The notes: generated from the sequence alone by a model not told the origin. A DNA stretch of 64,000 nucleotides from Sarcomyxa edulis (GCA_009761415.1 QUOL01000008.1:868001-932000), one strand, 5' to 3'; positions 1 to 13,102 are shown, numbered from the stretch's first letter. Numbers and translations: made by a program.

Positions 1-1017
1 CCGAGATCGATCAAGGTAAAAACCTAGTCGACGCATGCAAGGAGGCCAGTGTGCAGTTCTTCATTTGGAGGTATTGCAAGCTGTCTTTCGATTCGACAGA
101 TAATGAATTCAGTTTTTGTCAGTACTCTGCCCAGCTCCAAGATAATCTCCAACGGGAAATATTCGAACATCCACCATCTCGATGGCAAGTGTTGAGGCAT
201 ATACACGTTGTTGCCTCTGACTCACATGACCATTCTTCTAGACAAATTTGTGATCGAAGAGTACCTGCGGAACTCTGGCTTACCCTACGCGAACGTCCGC
301 ACCGGTACATACAGCCCTCGGATTTTCCATCATGCTCATTTACCCGCGTACTCATGAACTTCACCCAGGTAATTTCGCAGAAAATGTCTACAAGTGAGTT
401 CTTCCATATTACGAGTTTCTCACCGTTCTCTTAACGAAAGAATTATACGTATCAGTCACCACCAACTCAACAAGAACCCATCCGGTCCTGGGTACATTCT
501 GAGCATGCCCTGCGTCCCTGCGACATTTCGTTCGCCGTTGATCTGGATCGAGAAAGATCTCGGGCCATGCGTACTTGCTCTTCTCAACAACTACAAGGTT
601 AAGAGTAAGGATGTGCTGGGACAAACGTTCCCCATCGTTGCAGAGAAAATCACGTACGGGGAGCTGGCTACGATTATTGGAGAGGGTGTGTGGTGCTCTT
701 TTGCTTGTCGAACGGTGTACTGCTAACACAGCGTATACAGTCTTGGGACAGCCTGTTGTATACCAGGAAGCCCCATCGTCTGGTGTCGAAGTACTTGATG
801 ACATGGTAAGCTCGCCACACTTCTTTCGGTACTCGCCCACGCATCAAACCCCCTTCCCTTATTGATCTTATCTTTCTTACCCCAGTTCAAATTCTATCAC
901 GAATACGATCTCTTCAAAGATACCACTATTCCGGACCCTCGGCTTCTTGCCTTCGGCGTCAAATTCAGCTCTACGCGATCATTTGTAGAGGAGGCTGTTA
1001 AGCCGAGGTTCTCTTGA
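1..1017 (+). CDS. NmrA-like family protein, copy 1 (5' end outside window)
   Basis: This is the C-terminal part of an NmrA-like protein, an atypical short-chain dehydrogenase with a Rossmann fold that usually binds NAD(P) and acts as a redox sensor or reductase in the cytosol. The first bases already encode the segment IDQGKNLVDACKEA, which matches the same segment of the intact copy just downstream. Later exons encode the NGKYSN and EEYLRNSGLPYANV stretches and a WIEKDLGP block, all with close counterparts in copy 2. The last exon ends at a TGA after PRFS. At least five introns of about 50-60 bases are needed. The N-terminal glycine motif is missing only because the window starts inside the gene. 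The visible exons look intact. Its substrate cannot be told from sequence. Confidence 0.85.
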
Positions 1018-1521
1018 AGATTAATAGAACGAGCAGGAGATTATATCTCTCTTGGACGACGGTGCCCTACCTCTCCAACTTGTACAAGACTCGTACGCAT
1101 ATAATCCCAACAGTTACTCTTCACCGTCCATATCATGAAACAGTCAAATTATGGACTACCAAAATGGTAAGAGGCCGAGACATCCTAATAAAAATTCGTT
1201 TGGATAGGGCGAATGTTTCTCTCTTCTTTCAACATATGCTTCCGTCAATCGACAAGTCTTCCCGGAGGCTTCCAATGCTAACAACAACAAGCTCACCCCG
1301 CCGATCGTGCCGCGTCTAAATTAAATTACAATCCGATCAATGCCGCTCAAGGCCGGTCGTATACGACATCCTCACCACCGTGGCTAACGCTTCCACCGGT
1401 TACTCGCAGCCACACCTCACATCGAAGCCCTTACCGTGTATACATCGCTTCATCATGAGTAAGCGCATCACTAAGCACCGATTCATCCGGGTCCATGACT
1501 TACTCAATTGTTCGATCTCTC

Positions 1522-1528
1522 TATATAA
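1522..1528 (+). promoter_or_regulatory. TATA box of NmrA-like copy 2
   Basis: A TATATAA element lies 86 bases before the ATG at 1614, the expected spacing for a short leader in a fungal promoter. The rest of 1018-1613 shows no gene that I can support and should hold the 3' end of copy 1 and the promoter of copy 2. Confidence 0.55.
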
Positions 1529-1613
1529 CCGCGACAGTGGAACAAGCTTCAGCTTAAATTAGATCTCTTTCTCTACATCTGAATAAACCCTCAAAAAACA
1601 TAGACAAGATAAT

Positions 1614-3028
1614 ATGACGCGTTACATAACCGTATTTGGAGCTACTGGAACGCAAGGTGTGGGCGGTCGTTATACTTATCGCAACCATGATTGTTTACTT
1701 ATCTCACGGATCAGGATCCTCCGTCCTCAATGCTATTCTTGAGGACGGAACGTTTACTCCTCGTGCTGTAACGCGTAATCCGGACTCCGACGCGGCCAAG
1801 AAATTGCAGGCTAAAGGAGTCGAAGTTGTCCGAGCCGACCTAAGTGACAAAGAATCTATCAGGAAAGCCATCGCAGGTAGCGAGGGTGTATTTGGGGTCG
1901 GTAGTCTGGTATATCTCTTCTCTCCCAACATTGACTTCAATTTGTCTAGATTACACAACCCCTGGCTGTCATGACTGGTGGAAACCCCATAACTGACACT
2001 GAAGTCGGCCAGGGAAAGAACTTGATCGATGCGTGCAAGGAAGTCGGTGTGAAGTTCTTTGTCTGGAGGTATAATTTGCATTCTCTTGTTGCCTTTTTGC
2101 ATTGCAATCATTCTTACACTCGAAATGTAGCTCATTACCGAGTGCCAAATTGATCTCGAACGGGAAATATTCGAATGTTTCTCATCTCGACGGTGAGTGG
2201 ATCTTTACCATCCTTCGCGTTTATGTATTCAAAGGTCTTGTACGATAATTGTTATTCTGTAGATAAGTTTACGATCGAAGAATACTTACGAAGCTCGGGA
2301 TTACCACACGCGAACGTCTACACCGGTCAGTCGACCCATTTGAGTCTCATATCCTTCTCTCCTAATGGTTGGTTCCACAGGCAATTTCGCGGAGAACATC
2401 TACAAGTAAGCACTGAGTGTATTATCATTGCTTACCTTTGCATATAAGATCACTAAGGAACTATTTAGCTTCGGCCTCCTCGGCAAGACATCATCCGGTT
2501 CTGGATATGACTTGACCATGCCCCGTTTGCCCATAACGTTCCTCGTACCCTTGGTATGGATAGAGAAAGACCTCGGGCCGTCTGTTCTTGCTCTCTTCAA
2601 GAATTACAACGACCCTAGCAAAGAGATCTTAGGTCAAACCTTCTACATTGTTTCTGAGCGGATCACATACGCGGACTTGGTGAAGACACTCGCAGACGGT
2701 TCGTCCCTTGGTCTTCTATCTGGCTTTGCTCTTGCGCTCTACTCAATCCCGAAACCCTCTAGCACTCGGAAAACCTGTCACGTACAAATCAGCATTGACG
2801 TCTGGTATAGCTGCGATCGATGAGATGGTGCGTACTACCCATATGTCGTTTTAGATGGTGCTTCTTGCCTCTAATATCCTCTTTTCTCGAAAATAGTGGG
2901 ACTTCGTAGGAGAATTTGGCCTTTACGAGGGCATCACGACTCCAGACCCTCGTCTCGTTGCGTTGGGGGTCAAGTTCAGCACCTTGAAGCAGTTCGCAGA
3001 GGAAGCCATCAAGCCCCGTTTTGAGTGA
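1614..3028 (+). CDS. NmrA-like family protein, copy 2 (complete)
   Basis: Complete NmrA-like Rossmann protein, about 300 residues once introns are removed. The ATG at 1614 starts MTRYITVFGATGTQG, which contains the GxTGxxG dinucleotide-binding loop and is interrupted by the first intron just after it (donor near 1655). Downstream segments are NPDSDAAKKLQAKGVEVV, the conserved VKFFVWRS-type turn, KFTIEEYLRSSGLPHANV and WIEKDLGPSVLALF, ending PRFE-TGA at 3026-3028. No catalytic YxxxK is obvious, as in many NmrA regulators that bind nucleotide without acting as dehydrogenases. It lies 0.6 kb from copy 1 in the same direction with matching exon borders, so it arose by tandem duplication. Family assignment is firm; the physiological role is unknown. 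Confidence 0.9.
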
Positions 3029-3326
3029 ACATCGCAGACGGTGTACAGGGCAAGAGAACGACGTGAATCTAGCTCTTATGCAGACAAGAACCGGTCACGG
3101 AGGTACATCATCGATCATCGGTGTGTATTTTGTTGGCACCGGCCTTTGCCTTCATGATATATGATATGATGACATTTGTAGAGACTCTATATGAAGACTA
3201 GACAAAGATTAAGGCGGTGAAAATCGCCACACATTCATCTAATCGTTGTGACTCCTTGAAAGACGTCCAAAGGGCTAATGCTCGCAAAGGGACCACTAAA
3301 GACAGACAACGTCAACATTCTGACGG

Positions 3327-5848
3327 TCATTCGATTAAGAACACAGGTGATTGACGCACCGTTTCGCCGTCTAAGTCTGGGTTGGTGACTGTCCTATCTT
3401 TCATCAAATTCCGACGGTGGCTTTCAGCCATTTCCCTTGTCATGCCTTCGTCTATTTCACTAATGACGTGATCTACAAGCTCCGGAGGAAAGTTCTTGTG
3501 AATGAGGTGCTGACATACGGCCGGAAGAAGGAAATGCAGGTGGCGAAGTTTATAACACCTGTCCTGCAAGGGCACGTCCATAGTCGTTAGGACGTTCATC
3601 CCGCGCATTCCTATATATCTAAATCCGGGGTATGAAATGTGGTCTTCATCAACTTCGTCGTCCTGAACAAGGAAAAAACACAACTGTGTGAGGGTAAGTA
3701 CATATTCACATAGCCTGGTCTGCATGACTCACGATTTTTCGATGTGCGACTTGTTTTGAAGTTGTCTCTGGGTCTTCTTTATTCGTGACTTCTTCTACCT
3801 TGTGCTTGGAAAAGACAGATCCAAGTTAGCAAACGTCGAGACTTGATTGAGATGCAAAGATACCTGAAGCCAGTTCGGGAAAGACAGCATCCTTCCCGTA
3901 CCACGAGAATCATCTTCTCCAACAGGAGCAAAGTTTGTAGTTGCAACAGTTCCTAAATGGATGTAGTTGCTCAAATAACCAGTAGACATCGCCGGCGACC
4001 CAGGGTCGTGTTCCCAGTCACTAGGGTAATCTTTCTCGAGCCCGCCTTCATCTAATTCATCGCGATCAATAAGCTTGCCGTCTTCGTCATCGGCAAAGTA
4101 AATTTTGAAGCTCTTGAGAGAGGTAACCATTGAGATAGAAAAGGCAATTGAGAATAATAGAGCTGACTCACATCATGGCTGAACTCGTTGATGGAAGGGA
4201 AATCAGACTCTTCGTCCCGAATCCTTCTCAAACTGAGACCAGCGTCAAAGATTGCCTTGTCAGTGTCGTAGTAATAGATGACAGAAGCCGCGATACGTTC
4301 ATGAGGCTAAGCATAGGAGATCAGCAAACACCGCAGAGAAAGTTCGAGGATTTCGTACCATCCCTTCTATGTGCCACGACCCTTCGTAGGTTTGACCAGG
4401 TTTGAGGCAATAAGTGGCAGCCTGAGAGATGTCAGACGTCAGACTTCTTGTGTAAAGCTGCGAGATAATGTGAACTAACCTTCACGATGACCTTGAGTTT
4501 TGCACCCATGAAATCGTTTGACGCAGTGACTAGATCATCGAGACCGGAAAAGCGATCTTTATCAAGACGCTCCTGTTTTGCTTCGGTAGCCGTCTTCTCC
4601 TCACTCTCTTTCTGGTCTAGCATTTGCACTTCCTTTTGTTGTGCCTGGCGATCAAAAACAGCCTGCCACTCAGAGTGAGTACTAGCTTGGTCGTAATAAG
4701 AGCCGCGTGCTTCAGCCCTGTCCATCCAACGTTGTTCTACATCAAGTTCTCAGCAAAAAAGATCCATTTTATCAGAGAATTTTGAGCCTACCGGAAGCGG
4801 TGTTCTCGTTTTCGAATTTAAAATCGAGAGTCTTCTCGAAATGAGGGAGAGCGAATAAGAATATCTTTTCGATCACACGATAGAGGTTTGGATATGCGTC
4901 TCTTGGTCCGAGACCGTTGATGTAGGATTCGATGTGGACGTCCTTTCCATCCTCTGATACGCTGAACACAGATGGAATCCACGCATATTTAGACCTGAAA
5001 TCATGAGTATTCTGAGTCAATAGTCGCGTCATAAATTCATCATTTCGAACGGGAGGCATTTCAGCGGAGGGATCAACGGTGGTGACACCGAGAACCAAAG
5101 GATCTGGGAGAACGAATTTTAGCGAAAATCAATGTATTTTGACTGGTATTTGGACCTACAGAGCGACGGATGTATCAAGTCTTGGACCTACATAATATGT
5201 CAAATACGGAACATAGCTAAGTATAGTGACGTCCCCACTGACCTTTCCGTAAGTTCCAGGATGAAAGTCCTTAGGCTCTTTCTGCGCCAGGGCATCAAGT
5301 TCAGTCACTAGCTGGAGGGAAAAAAGGGTCTCAACGTGAGTACCAATCAACCCTACCCAAACTGCTTACCTCGTGATGCAGTGAGGCAGGAACAAGACCG
5401 TCGGAGATATAAACGCCTGATCTTTGCCTAAGGGGAGGGCTGGGATCATGAATGGCATACTTGGCCTCTCTTGCATACTTCAGGGAGTTGCGAATATCGA
5501 TATCGATAGAATTGAAGTCGACAGTACGACACGCATTCTCAGACGCGTCAAAACGCACGCGAGAATCGAGGATGCGTATACGATTCGCTTCGGCCTTAAG
5601 CTCTCTATTTAGAGGGTCAACACTCCCAATTACGAGGGACGATATGATAGAAGTTACCTGAGAGCTGACACGACAGTGACTTCGTCTTCGTCGACAGGCT
5701 CGTCGTCGACCCAAAGACCTGCCTCGACCGCCCATTTTTTCGCGAGACCGCGTCTTTCGTCGAGAATTTTGGTGACCCAGTTGTCCTTCGCTCGAATGGC
5801 ATCTTGAAACTGAGATAGCTTCTCATCGAGGTCTTCATTTTCAGCCAT
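3327..5848 (-). CDS. DUF4246 domain-containing protein
   Basis: Long, multi-exon protein of the fungal DUF4246 family, whose biochemical role is unsettled. The ATG at 5848 starts MAENEDLDEKLSQFQDAIRA. Recognisable blocks in order are VRFDASENACRTVDF, DIDIRNSLKYAREAKYAI, SGVYISDGLVPASLHHE, VQDLIHPSLYPLVLGVT (joined over an intron near 5160), HIESYINGLGPRDAYPNLY, GSWHIEGMPHERIAASVIYY and FPNWLQHKVEE, then AHRKI joined to LCFFLV over an intron. The HIEGMPHE block with the late HKV and HRK positions gives the spaced histidines typical of this family. About eight short introns are needed. The reading frame is unbroken. I am confident of the family and make no functional claim beyond it. Confidence 0.85.
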
Positions 5849-6218
5849 GGTTGAAAGGGAGACTTGGGAGATGCTATTGTCCCGACATCAATGGAACTCG
5901 AGTTCTGGCGCTATTTCCAGCGGGTGCCAAGGATATTTCGGTGGTTTATGCATCAAACCGCTGTCTTCCAACATGCGGAGCTGTGCAAAGTTTTATAGCG
6001 CTAGTTCCAGCTGTCTGGGCTTGCATAATCCGAGGGTTCAAGAAGAGCCGGGAGTCCTCCGGACCAACTCCGGCCGGACTGTTACCATCTCAGAATCTCA
6101 TGTGATGTGACGTGCCACCTGTCGTTCGTTTGGTGAGCTTGAGGACGGAGGATATAACGACACTGGTACCATATCATATATTACTATTAAATATGAAGCA
6201 CTAGACTATCCACCAGCA
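5849..6218. other. Intergenic: DUF4246 gene promoter and 3' flank of the SANT gene
   Basis: 370 bases upstream of the DUF4246 gene ATG and downstream of the SANT-gene stop. Both genes are on the minus strand. Open frames here run through without conserved features. I see no gene or RNA. Confidence 0.5.
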
Positions 6219-9200
6219 CTATGACTGAGAAGAAGGGACCGGACCACGAGACGTTGTGATAACTGGGTAGGGATTTTCTGCTTTACTTAGTACGGCATGC
6301 TGAGATGAGGAAACGGTATGTGGACCCAGAGGATCTGGAGGATATTGCATAGCATAACGTGTTTCGGGACGGTGAATGGACTCAAAAGACGGTCCAGATA
6401 ATTGCGGCAAAAACGATGAAGGGTGAGTGGAAAGGGACGGAAGGCTTGTTGCGGTGGGTCCTTCGAGTGCGGGTGGCGGCATCAACACAGAGAGCCTGTC
6501 TGGGGGTCCCATGTAATGCTGCCGTTCTCCCTCGGATATTGCGTTTGCGGGGAGGGAGGCCCAATCAGAGGAGACAGGCGACATGATGCCTAGTCCAGGA
6601 AATTTCGGAGCACGGACTCTAGAAGGATCAGGGGTGAGCGACCGTTTTGGAGCTCCAGCTGCCACTCGCTCGAGGTCCATTTCTACGAGATTAGTTCTGT
6701 AGTAGTTGCTGACTTGGATGGTAGTCTGGTTTGACGGAAATTAATGAATGAAGAGGCGAATCAAAGCTTCGTACTTACCTTGTTGGGCATCGAGGCAGCT
6801 ATACGCTTGAAGTCGTCGCCATGTTGTGCCAAAAGTCGCAAAAACAAATCTGACATTGTCAAGAATGTTCAGATCATGTGCGAGCCAGTTAAGCAATTCG
6901 CATACCTTTATCGTCGTCAGACCACTGCACGACGGCGGCTGCAGGCTTGCGACGACTCGAATACTCATTTTGGTCAATGAATCTTGTTTCTATCACCGGG
7001 GGGTCTTCAGTTACGATGGCCGAGGATTTGACGACTTTGCGAGGCTTCCGCCCTCTCTTAACCCCCTGTCGGGGCTCTAGCTCTGGATTTCGTGACTACA
7101 GAACAAGTTAGGCAAAGCACTAGCACGGAAGATACTCGTTTGCGACCTACTATGTTTTCCTCGTCCGCGTTATTTGAGTTGGTGACTCTCGTGACCGGTA
7201 GAGGACCACGACGCCTCTTGGGTCGACCCTCTGGTTCAGGGGTGGGCGTTGAAGTAGGAGTGGGCTCTAGATGAGCTGTATTCCGACGTGAAGACGGAGC
7301 TCTCCTTGGGTCGACGGTGACAGGTGCTCCGCCGCGTTTGCGACGTGTGACTGGACCGTTAGAACCAGAGTCACGGTGGACCTCCGCATCATGCTGCCTA
7401 ATATCCGTCAGCAGTGCATTGCCCTTCCGTTTACCTGCACCACGACGCTTTCGCTTCCCAGGTGCTTGCTGTACGACCTTCCGGAAATCGATAAACTTTT
7501 TCTTGTGTAGGTAATAGAAATCGACACATTGTGCGGCAGTTTTGTTTTCGAGGTATTCGGCAATGATCCCAAATTGTTTCGGATGGATTGCAAACTTCTC
7601 CAGGAATATAGCCTTCTCGTCTTCATTCCAGTCGTGAATACCAGTATGTGGACCGTAAAATTCAACAGGATCTTCTACAAGATTATTTGTGTCGTCAAAG
7701 ACATAATCAACTTGACCATGCGTGACCGAAATCATGTCAGGAATCATAGCGCTGTTCTTCATTGACAGTTGATTTGGGTCGGTCAATTCATCGATACCAA
7801 GACTGGCGATGATCTGCTCCATTTCCAGATCCGAACGCACCGCATCGCCGAGAGTTGCAGTCGATCGTCGAGTCGTCCGACCAGAAGGAGGGAGGATTTC
7901 GGAGAGGTCCAAGACAGCGGGCTTAGATTGTTCATCCAACACAGCGCAGTGAGCCATCCAACGCTCGTGAAGTGATACATACTCTTCCCGTAGACGTTCG
8001 ATCTTTTCCGTTTGCCTCGCCTGACGTTCGGCAAAACGTTCCACGAGAGATGGTTTAGCTACAAGGAACGAGCTCGTCCTGGACTCCAAACGTTTCCCTT
8101 CGAAAACCTCTTTGATAAGTTCGTTAGGGGACGTTGACGCGATTTTATCTGGAGCCACAATAGAGAGATTAGCCTTGAGCACTGGGTCGACACGTTCTTC
8201 CCTCGTTTGTCGATCGCAGAGCAATCTCGTCATGACGACAATCCGTAGAGCTTCCTTTATCGATTTTGCATCCCTTCGTTTGGGAATATCCTCTGGAGAG
8301 ATATCAATCGGAGGTTTTGCTGGAGTGACGTCGGTATGGCCGTTCAGTCCCTTGGATGAGCCCGGATCATCTGAGCCTTCAGGCGGTACATCTGACTGCG
8401 ACAAACCAGAACTCTCCAGAGTCGAAGGTAGGCCGTTAGGAATTGTCAGTTCCGAGAACAAAGTGAGCGGCGGTGAAATGACGGGTGCTTCCGCTTTCAT
8501 AGTCATAAGCGGGGTACTAGTAATCAGAGAAGATATCGGGTTTGTCAAAGGCCGGGTATCAGTCAAGGCATCACTGCTCCTGTTTTCAGGTTGGGAAGTG
8601 TCTGTGACAGTGGTGACATCAGGGTCATTATTCATGTCGAGTTGTTGAGGTGATTGGATCGGGCCGACAACGGCTGGACGAGAGCCCAAGTTAGGTGTGA
8701 GAAGAAATACAAAAGACAACGGCGTACCAGGAGGAGTTGGACTTGGAGGTTTAGATATTACAAGTGGATTCGAGTTTGAAACTACATCCACGACGACTGG
8801 CTGGTCATGGCCGGAAGCATCAGCAGTTTTCGAGGCGCTAGAATTGATTGGAGATGAATGAGAATTATTGGTTGTTTGCAATTCGGGGGTGTGCGTAGTG
8901 GGAGGCAATGAAGGAGAAGACCTGAAAGAAGGCGGAGGAGATGGATTACTGCTAGAAACACGAGATGAAGCGATGGAAGAACGTGACAAAGAACGTGATT
9001 TGAACCTCTTTCGAGGTCGTTCGTCAGACAAGGAGCGTGAAGTCATAGGAGAACGGTTGGAGGCAGGAGAACTCGCAGCACGTCCACGAGTTGGAACGGG
9101 AGTAGCCGCCCATGAAGGTGGAGAGACGGATCGACTAACGGATCGCGTCGGGCTGCGACTTCGAGGACGATACGTATCTGATGTTCGTCTGTGTATAGGG

Positions 9201-10418
9201 TCACGCGTAACAGAGGTTATAGTCCGTGACCGTGGAGAAGGCGAACGACTGATAGATCTGGAAACGCTCCGGGGACGATAATGGCGATCAGCGGGAGGGT
9301 TTGGAGTTCGATTTGGGTAAGGATTTGGAGTTCGGCCTGGATGAAGATTTGGTGATCGAGGAGGGTAAGGATTCGGCGATCGGGCAGGATAAATATCGGG
9401 TGATCGCCCGCGAATGGGAGACAGAGCTCGAGACCGTGGTGATACGGAGCGACTGAGTGAGCGAGGGCGATAACGACGATCAGAATAAGGGATTGACGTT
9501 CTTCCATGAACGGGACCATGGGCGAGAGGAGACAACGGGCGTGAATGCGGAGATATTGAACGACTAATGGATCCATTGGGAGTACGAGGACGGTAATGAC
9601 TTGAAGAACGGCCATAGTAAGGCGGGGCCGATCGTCCGTAGATTTCCACAGCACTTGGTTCATCTTGGCCAGGCTTGTACGAGTCATACCCTGTATATAC
9701 ACTAGCGTGTGCTTCGCGAGCATTATAAGCAGGACGATAACTGTCGCCTCCACCGAAATAAGGAGGAGAACGAGGCAACCGGGAAGGAGGAGGAGGACTG
9801 AAGCCACGATACCGTTCAAGGGGAGGAGCGCTACGACTGGAGCCACGACTAGTCAGTAATCCGTTGTTCCACAATGTGTAAATCGATGAACGTACGGCGG
9901 TTCAGCACGAATTGGCCTATCGACGTGGATTTGTTTCCAGGAATCGGATGGCTCAAACATTGGGGTAGCCAGCATGGTGTCTCGACGGGTTCTGTCCTGA
10001 GGAGATACTGTGAGAGGTCTTCTGTCCGGCGGAGCAGAGATTGATCCAGTCGATATCCAAGGGTCCTGGTGTACTCCACGAGAGCTCGAGGCTACCGGTC
10101 GACGATCAGGGCTCGGCGAACGACTGTAATACCTGGTTGACCGAATGGGATCCGGCCGGTACGCATTTTCGGAGGGCCTATAGTTATTCGCATACTGATC
10201 ACGATATGACGGAGGCAAACGAGAGACAGCATAGTTGTCGAACGGAGGATATCGGCGTGGGATGGGCGAAGGCGATCTCCGTCGCGCAAGAGGACTCAGA
10301 GGTCTTAACTGTACACGAACAACGTCAACATGTATTGTGAAAGTGGGATGAAAAGATTTCGAACATCAGGTCGCAGTGGTGCACGTCGTATGTCTTGAGG
10401 ATCGTAGATACCAGACAT
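6219..10418 (-). CDS. SANT/Myb-domain co-repressor, Snt1/NCoR-like, with SR-rich N terminus
   Basis: Nuclear protein of about 1,150 residues with two SANT domains, the layout of fungal Snt1 and animal NCoR/SMRT, which scaffold class I histone deacetylases (the Set3 complex in yeast). The first ATG at 10418 starts MSGIYDPQDIRRAPLRP. A long region rich in RS, SP and RSP follows. SANT1 contains DWNEDEKAIFLEKFAIHPKQF with CVDFYYLHKKK, near 7450-7650. SANT2 is built across two introns: QWSDDDKDLFLRLLAQHGDDF, then RIAASMPNK joined to TTIQVSNYYRTN. The intron at 7096-7135 is needed to enter the frame of SANT2; the exon before it runs about 2.7 kb to the intron at 9849-9895. The first intron, near 10310-10367, is inferred. 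The SANT pair supports the Snt1 call; the SR-rich head could also suggest RNA contact. Confidence 0.85.
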
Positions 10419-10933
10419 CGAATGCAGTGGCCCTTGTTGTAATCCAATGTGGGCAGGCCGACTGCGTGTACTGACACGGCTAGTTGACAGGTGTGAGTCG
10501 GTGACGGAACAATCTGTATAAAGATGCAGATAAACTTTGAGGTGCCACTGAGTTGAAGATGATCAAAAGCAAGAGTAGAGTTCGAAGAGGAGGTAAACGT
10601 TTTGAGGAGGTTCTGAATTCCAAGTCAAAAGTCGATCAGCCACTTTGCGTGTTTGCGCGTGGTATGACTAGTCTCCGAATTTGACCACGGGCATCCAATG
10701 CACTGGACTACAGTTTATGCTTGGTTTATGCTAGGCTGAAATCGATCCTGAATCGAACGTACATCTCTCGTGAAGATCACATCCTTTTACAACTGAAAGT
10801 ATGGATTGTACGAGGCGAGGAAGACATCTCTGGCTTGCTTTTTCTATCTCAGAAGGCCATAAATGGTAATTCTTCAAGCTCCGATCAAAAGAGACCTTGT
10901 CGCGCTTCGCGTCGAGTTTCGATCAATCCTGTG
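10419..10933. other. Shared divergent promoter region, SANT gene and PIG-S gene
   Basis: 515 bases between two divergent start codons. The minus-strand leader probably contains a 5' UTR intron, because an acceptor-like ATACAG lies near 10515 and no ATG precedes 10418. An open frame runs into PIG-S from 10721, but the conserved protein begins at 10934. No further gene seen. Confidence 0.45.
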
Positions 10934-12985
10934 ATGGACAACGCTCACGTCGACCGAGATCAACAAGACTTTGCAAAAGACGAGCCAGAGCCAGAGCACC
11001 TCCACGATCCTTCAAAACTAGTATTCCAGACGAACACCACCCGCAGGTCCATCCTAGCATCATACTGGATCGTTATATTCCTAGCCTTGCCTATCTGGTG
11101 GTACACAACAAGCATAGAACGGTTATCTCTTCCTTCATCTCGGGTCTATGCCCAGGCAGAAAAGGAGCTTCGATTTCCCGTCGCCGTACAACTAGAGGGT
11201 TTCCGAGATGACCAGGATCTGCAAGGTCTGCTGCATGAGCGCACTTGGAAGGCATTGGATATTACCGTGCGTGACTTAGCAGATGCTGGTGCTGGTACGT
11301 GCAGACATCAGATAGTCGTTCTTATGCGCAAACCATCACTGAAGATGTATCGAACAGTCCAAGTACCTACACGGTCAAATTGGGTGCAGACGAACCGGTC
11401 ATTCATGATCGACAGTTGACTCTACCTACTGAGTACAACGAAGGTGCGTTGGCGCGCCTTCAAGTGTCCGTATAGAGTTTCACCGATATTCTTGAAGTCT
11501 CCAAGCTCTCAGATCTGCTTGCATCCCTCCTCGCACCCTACCACGACGAACACAGAGTCGTACAATATTCTCCAAAAATCCGCCTGGCATTCACGCTGCT
11601 TAACGAAGATGCCGCAGCTGGAAACTCCATCGTCGGATGGGACATCGCCGACTCGATCTCTCGTGAGTCTTTAGTCTTTCCACCCACCCACCAAGTCATC
11701 TCTACCAAGACCAAGTCGACATCTTACCCACCCTCATCTCTCGCCACAGACCACATATCCCCAATCCTCAAAAGTCTATCCAGTCTACATAATTTCACCA
11801 TCGAAAGCCAGGTTCAATTCCATGCACCACTTGCGTTCAAACCCATCCCCGTACCCGGATTAGAAGACGCGCATGGACATGGAATCACCCCGGAAGATTT
11901 GACGGTGTTTATCAATTCGGCGGAATGGACACTTTGTATATATACAATAGTCATATCTTTGTGAAGTATGATCTTACTGACTGTATATGGGTTTCTTAGC
12001 TTCGAGCGTATCCAACGACCCAGTACTCCATTTCATACTCTTCGTCCCTTCAGTCTCACAGAGACCACTCTACATCCTCGACGCGAACGGTACGTACATC
12101 CAACATGCCTCCCCCACTTTAATTTTCTCATATCCCTCAAACCACACAGGCGCACCCTCCCCCTCAAACGCATTCCTCCTCCCCCAATGGGGAGGAATAG
12201 TCCTCTACAACCCTCCTCCAGAAATCACCACCCAACCCCACACACACGCACACGCCCACGCGTACCTCGAAACAACGCACCTAACCTCCCCCTTCACCTC
12301 ATTCTCAACACAACTCCTCGCTCTCCTCGGCGTCCCACCTCTCCCGAAAGACCTTCACCTTCTCATCCCCAGAGCACCCGATTCCAATTCTGATTCTCCA
12401 CTCATCACAGGGTGGCAGCTCGACGCGTTGCTTCGTCGACGGTCGATGGAGAATGCTAAAGGTAGTCAGGAGACGTTACGGAGTATTGTTAAATTGGTGG
12501 ACCAGATCGAGAATATGCCCGTTGGGCAAGACGTTAAGGGGGATATTCAAGATGCGTTGTTGGCGCTGGATAATGTACGCCACATCCCAATCACCCCTAC
12601 CACTTTCTTTCTTTGTTCTTCCCCCCTCCTTTCTCGTCCTCATAATCCCTACTCACCCAACCTCTAACCTCCATTATCTCTCCAGGTATACACCCTCTCC
12701 ACAACCTCCCTCCCCCTCACATTCCAACACTCCGCCTCCGCACTAACCTTAGCCTCCCGTGCCTTCTTCAACCCCGGCATGCTCGCACTCCTATACTTCC
12801 CCGCAGAACATAAGTATGCGGTGTATACGCCGTTGTTCGCTAGTGCTGTTATTCCGTTGGTGGCTGCGGCTTTGAGGGAGTTGGTAGCGTTTAGGAAGGA
12901 GAGGAAGGCGAAGAGGGAGGCGTTGAAGAAAAGCTCTGCTGTAGTAGATGAGGGTACTAGTACTTCACGCGTTAAGATTGATTGA
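10934..12985 (+). CDS. GPI17: GPI transamidase subunit PIG-S (Gpi17)
   Basis: Subunit of the ER-membrane GPI transamidase, which replaces the C-terminal signal of proteins with a GPI anchor. The N-terminal membrane segment with ILASYWIVIFLALPIWWYT followed by TTSIERLSLPSSRV is the family hallmark. The lumenal part includes QYSPKIRLAFTLLNEDAAAG, GWDIADSI, FTIESQVQFHAPLAF and LPQWGGIVLYNPP. A second membrane helix (YAVYTPLFASAVIPLVAAAL) comes before a basic cytosolic tail, giving the usual two-helix layout. Several introns of about 50-70 bases must be removed, for example at 11296 and 11445. I chose the ATG at 10934 (MDNAHVDRDQQ) because the more upstream frame lacks conservation. A histidine-rich simple stretch (repeated TH/AH) sits in the lumenal loop. 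The GPI gene PIG-L follows 117 bases downstream. Confidence 0.93.
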
Positions 12986-13102
12986 TTGGTGTATTGTATT
13001 TTGATTGTCTATTACGATGAGGAACTGAGAGTCCGAAAACGATTCGAGTTTTAGACGCGATCGGCAGCTCTGGTCCTAACCGCGTCTTGCTGAATCTCTC
13101 AG

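Noticed and set aside
8112..9281. Long plus-strand open frames inside the SANT gene
   Set aside because: Antisense of a biased, repeat-rich coding exon; no conserved motif.
9217..9846. 209-codon minus-strand frame rich in Leu and Val, membrane-like
   Set aside because: Alternate frame of the SR-rich exon; composition comes from shifted Arg/Ser/Pro codons.
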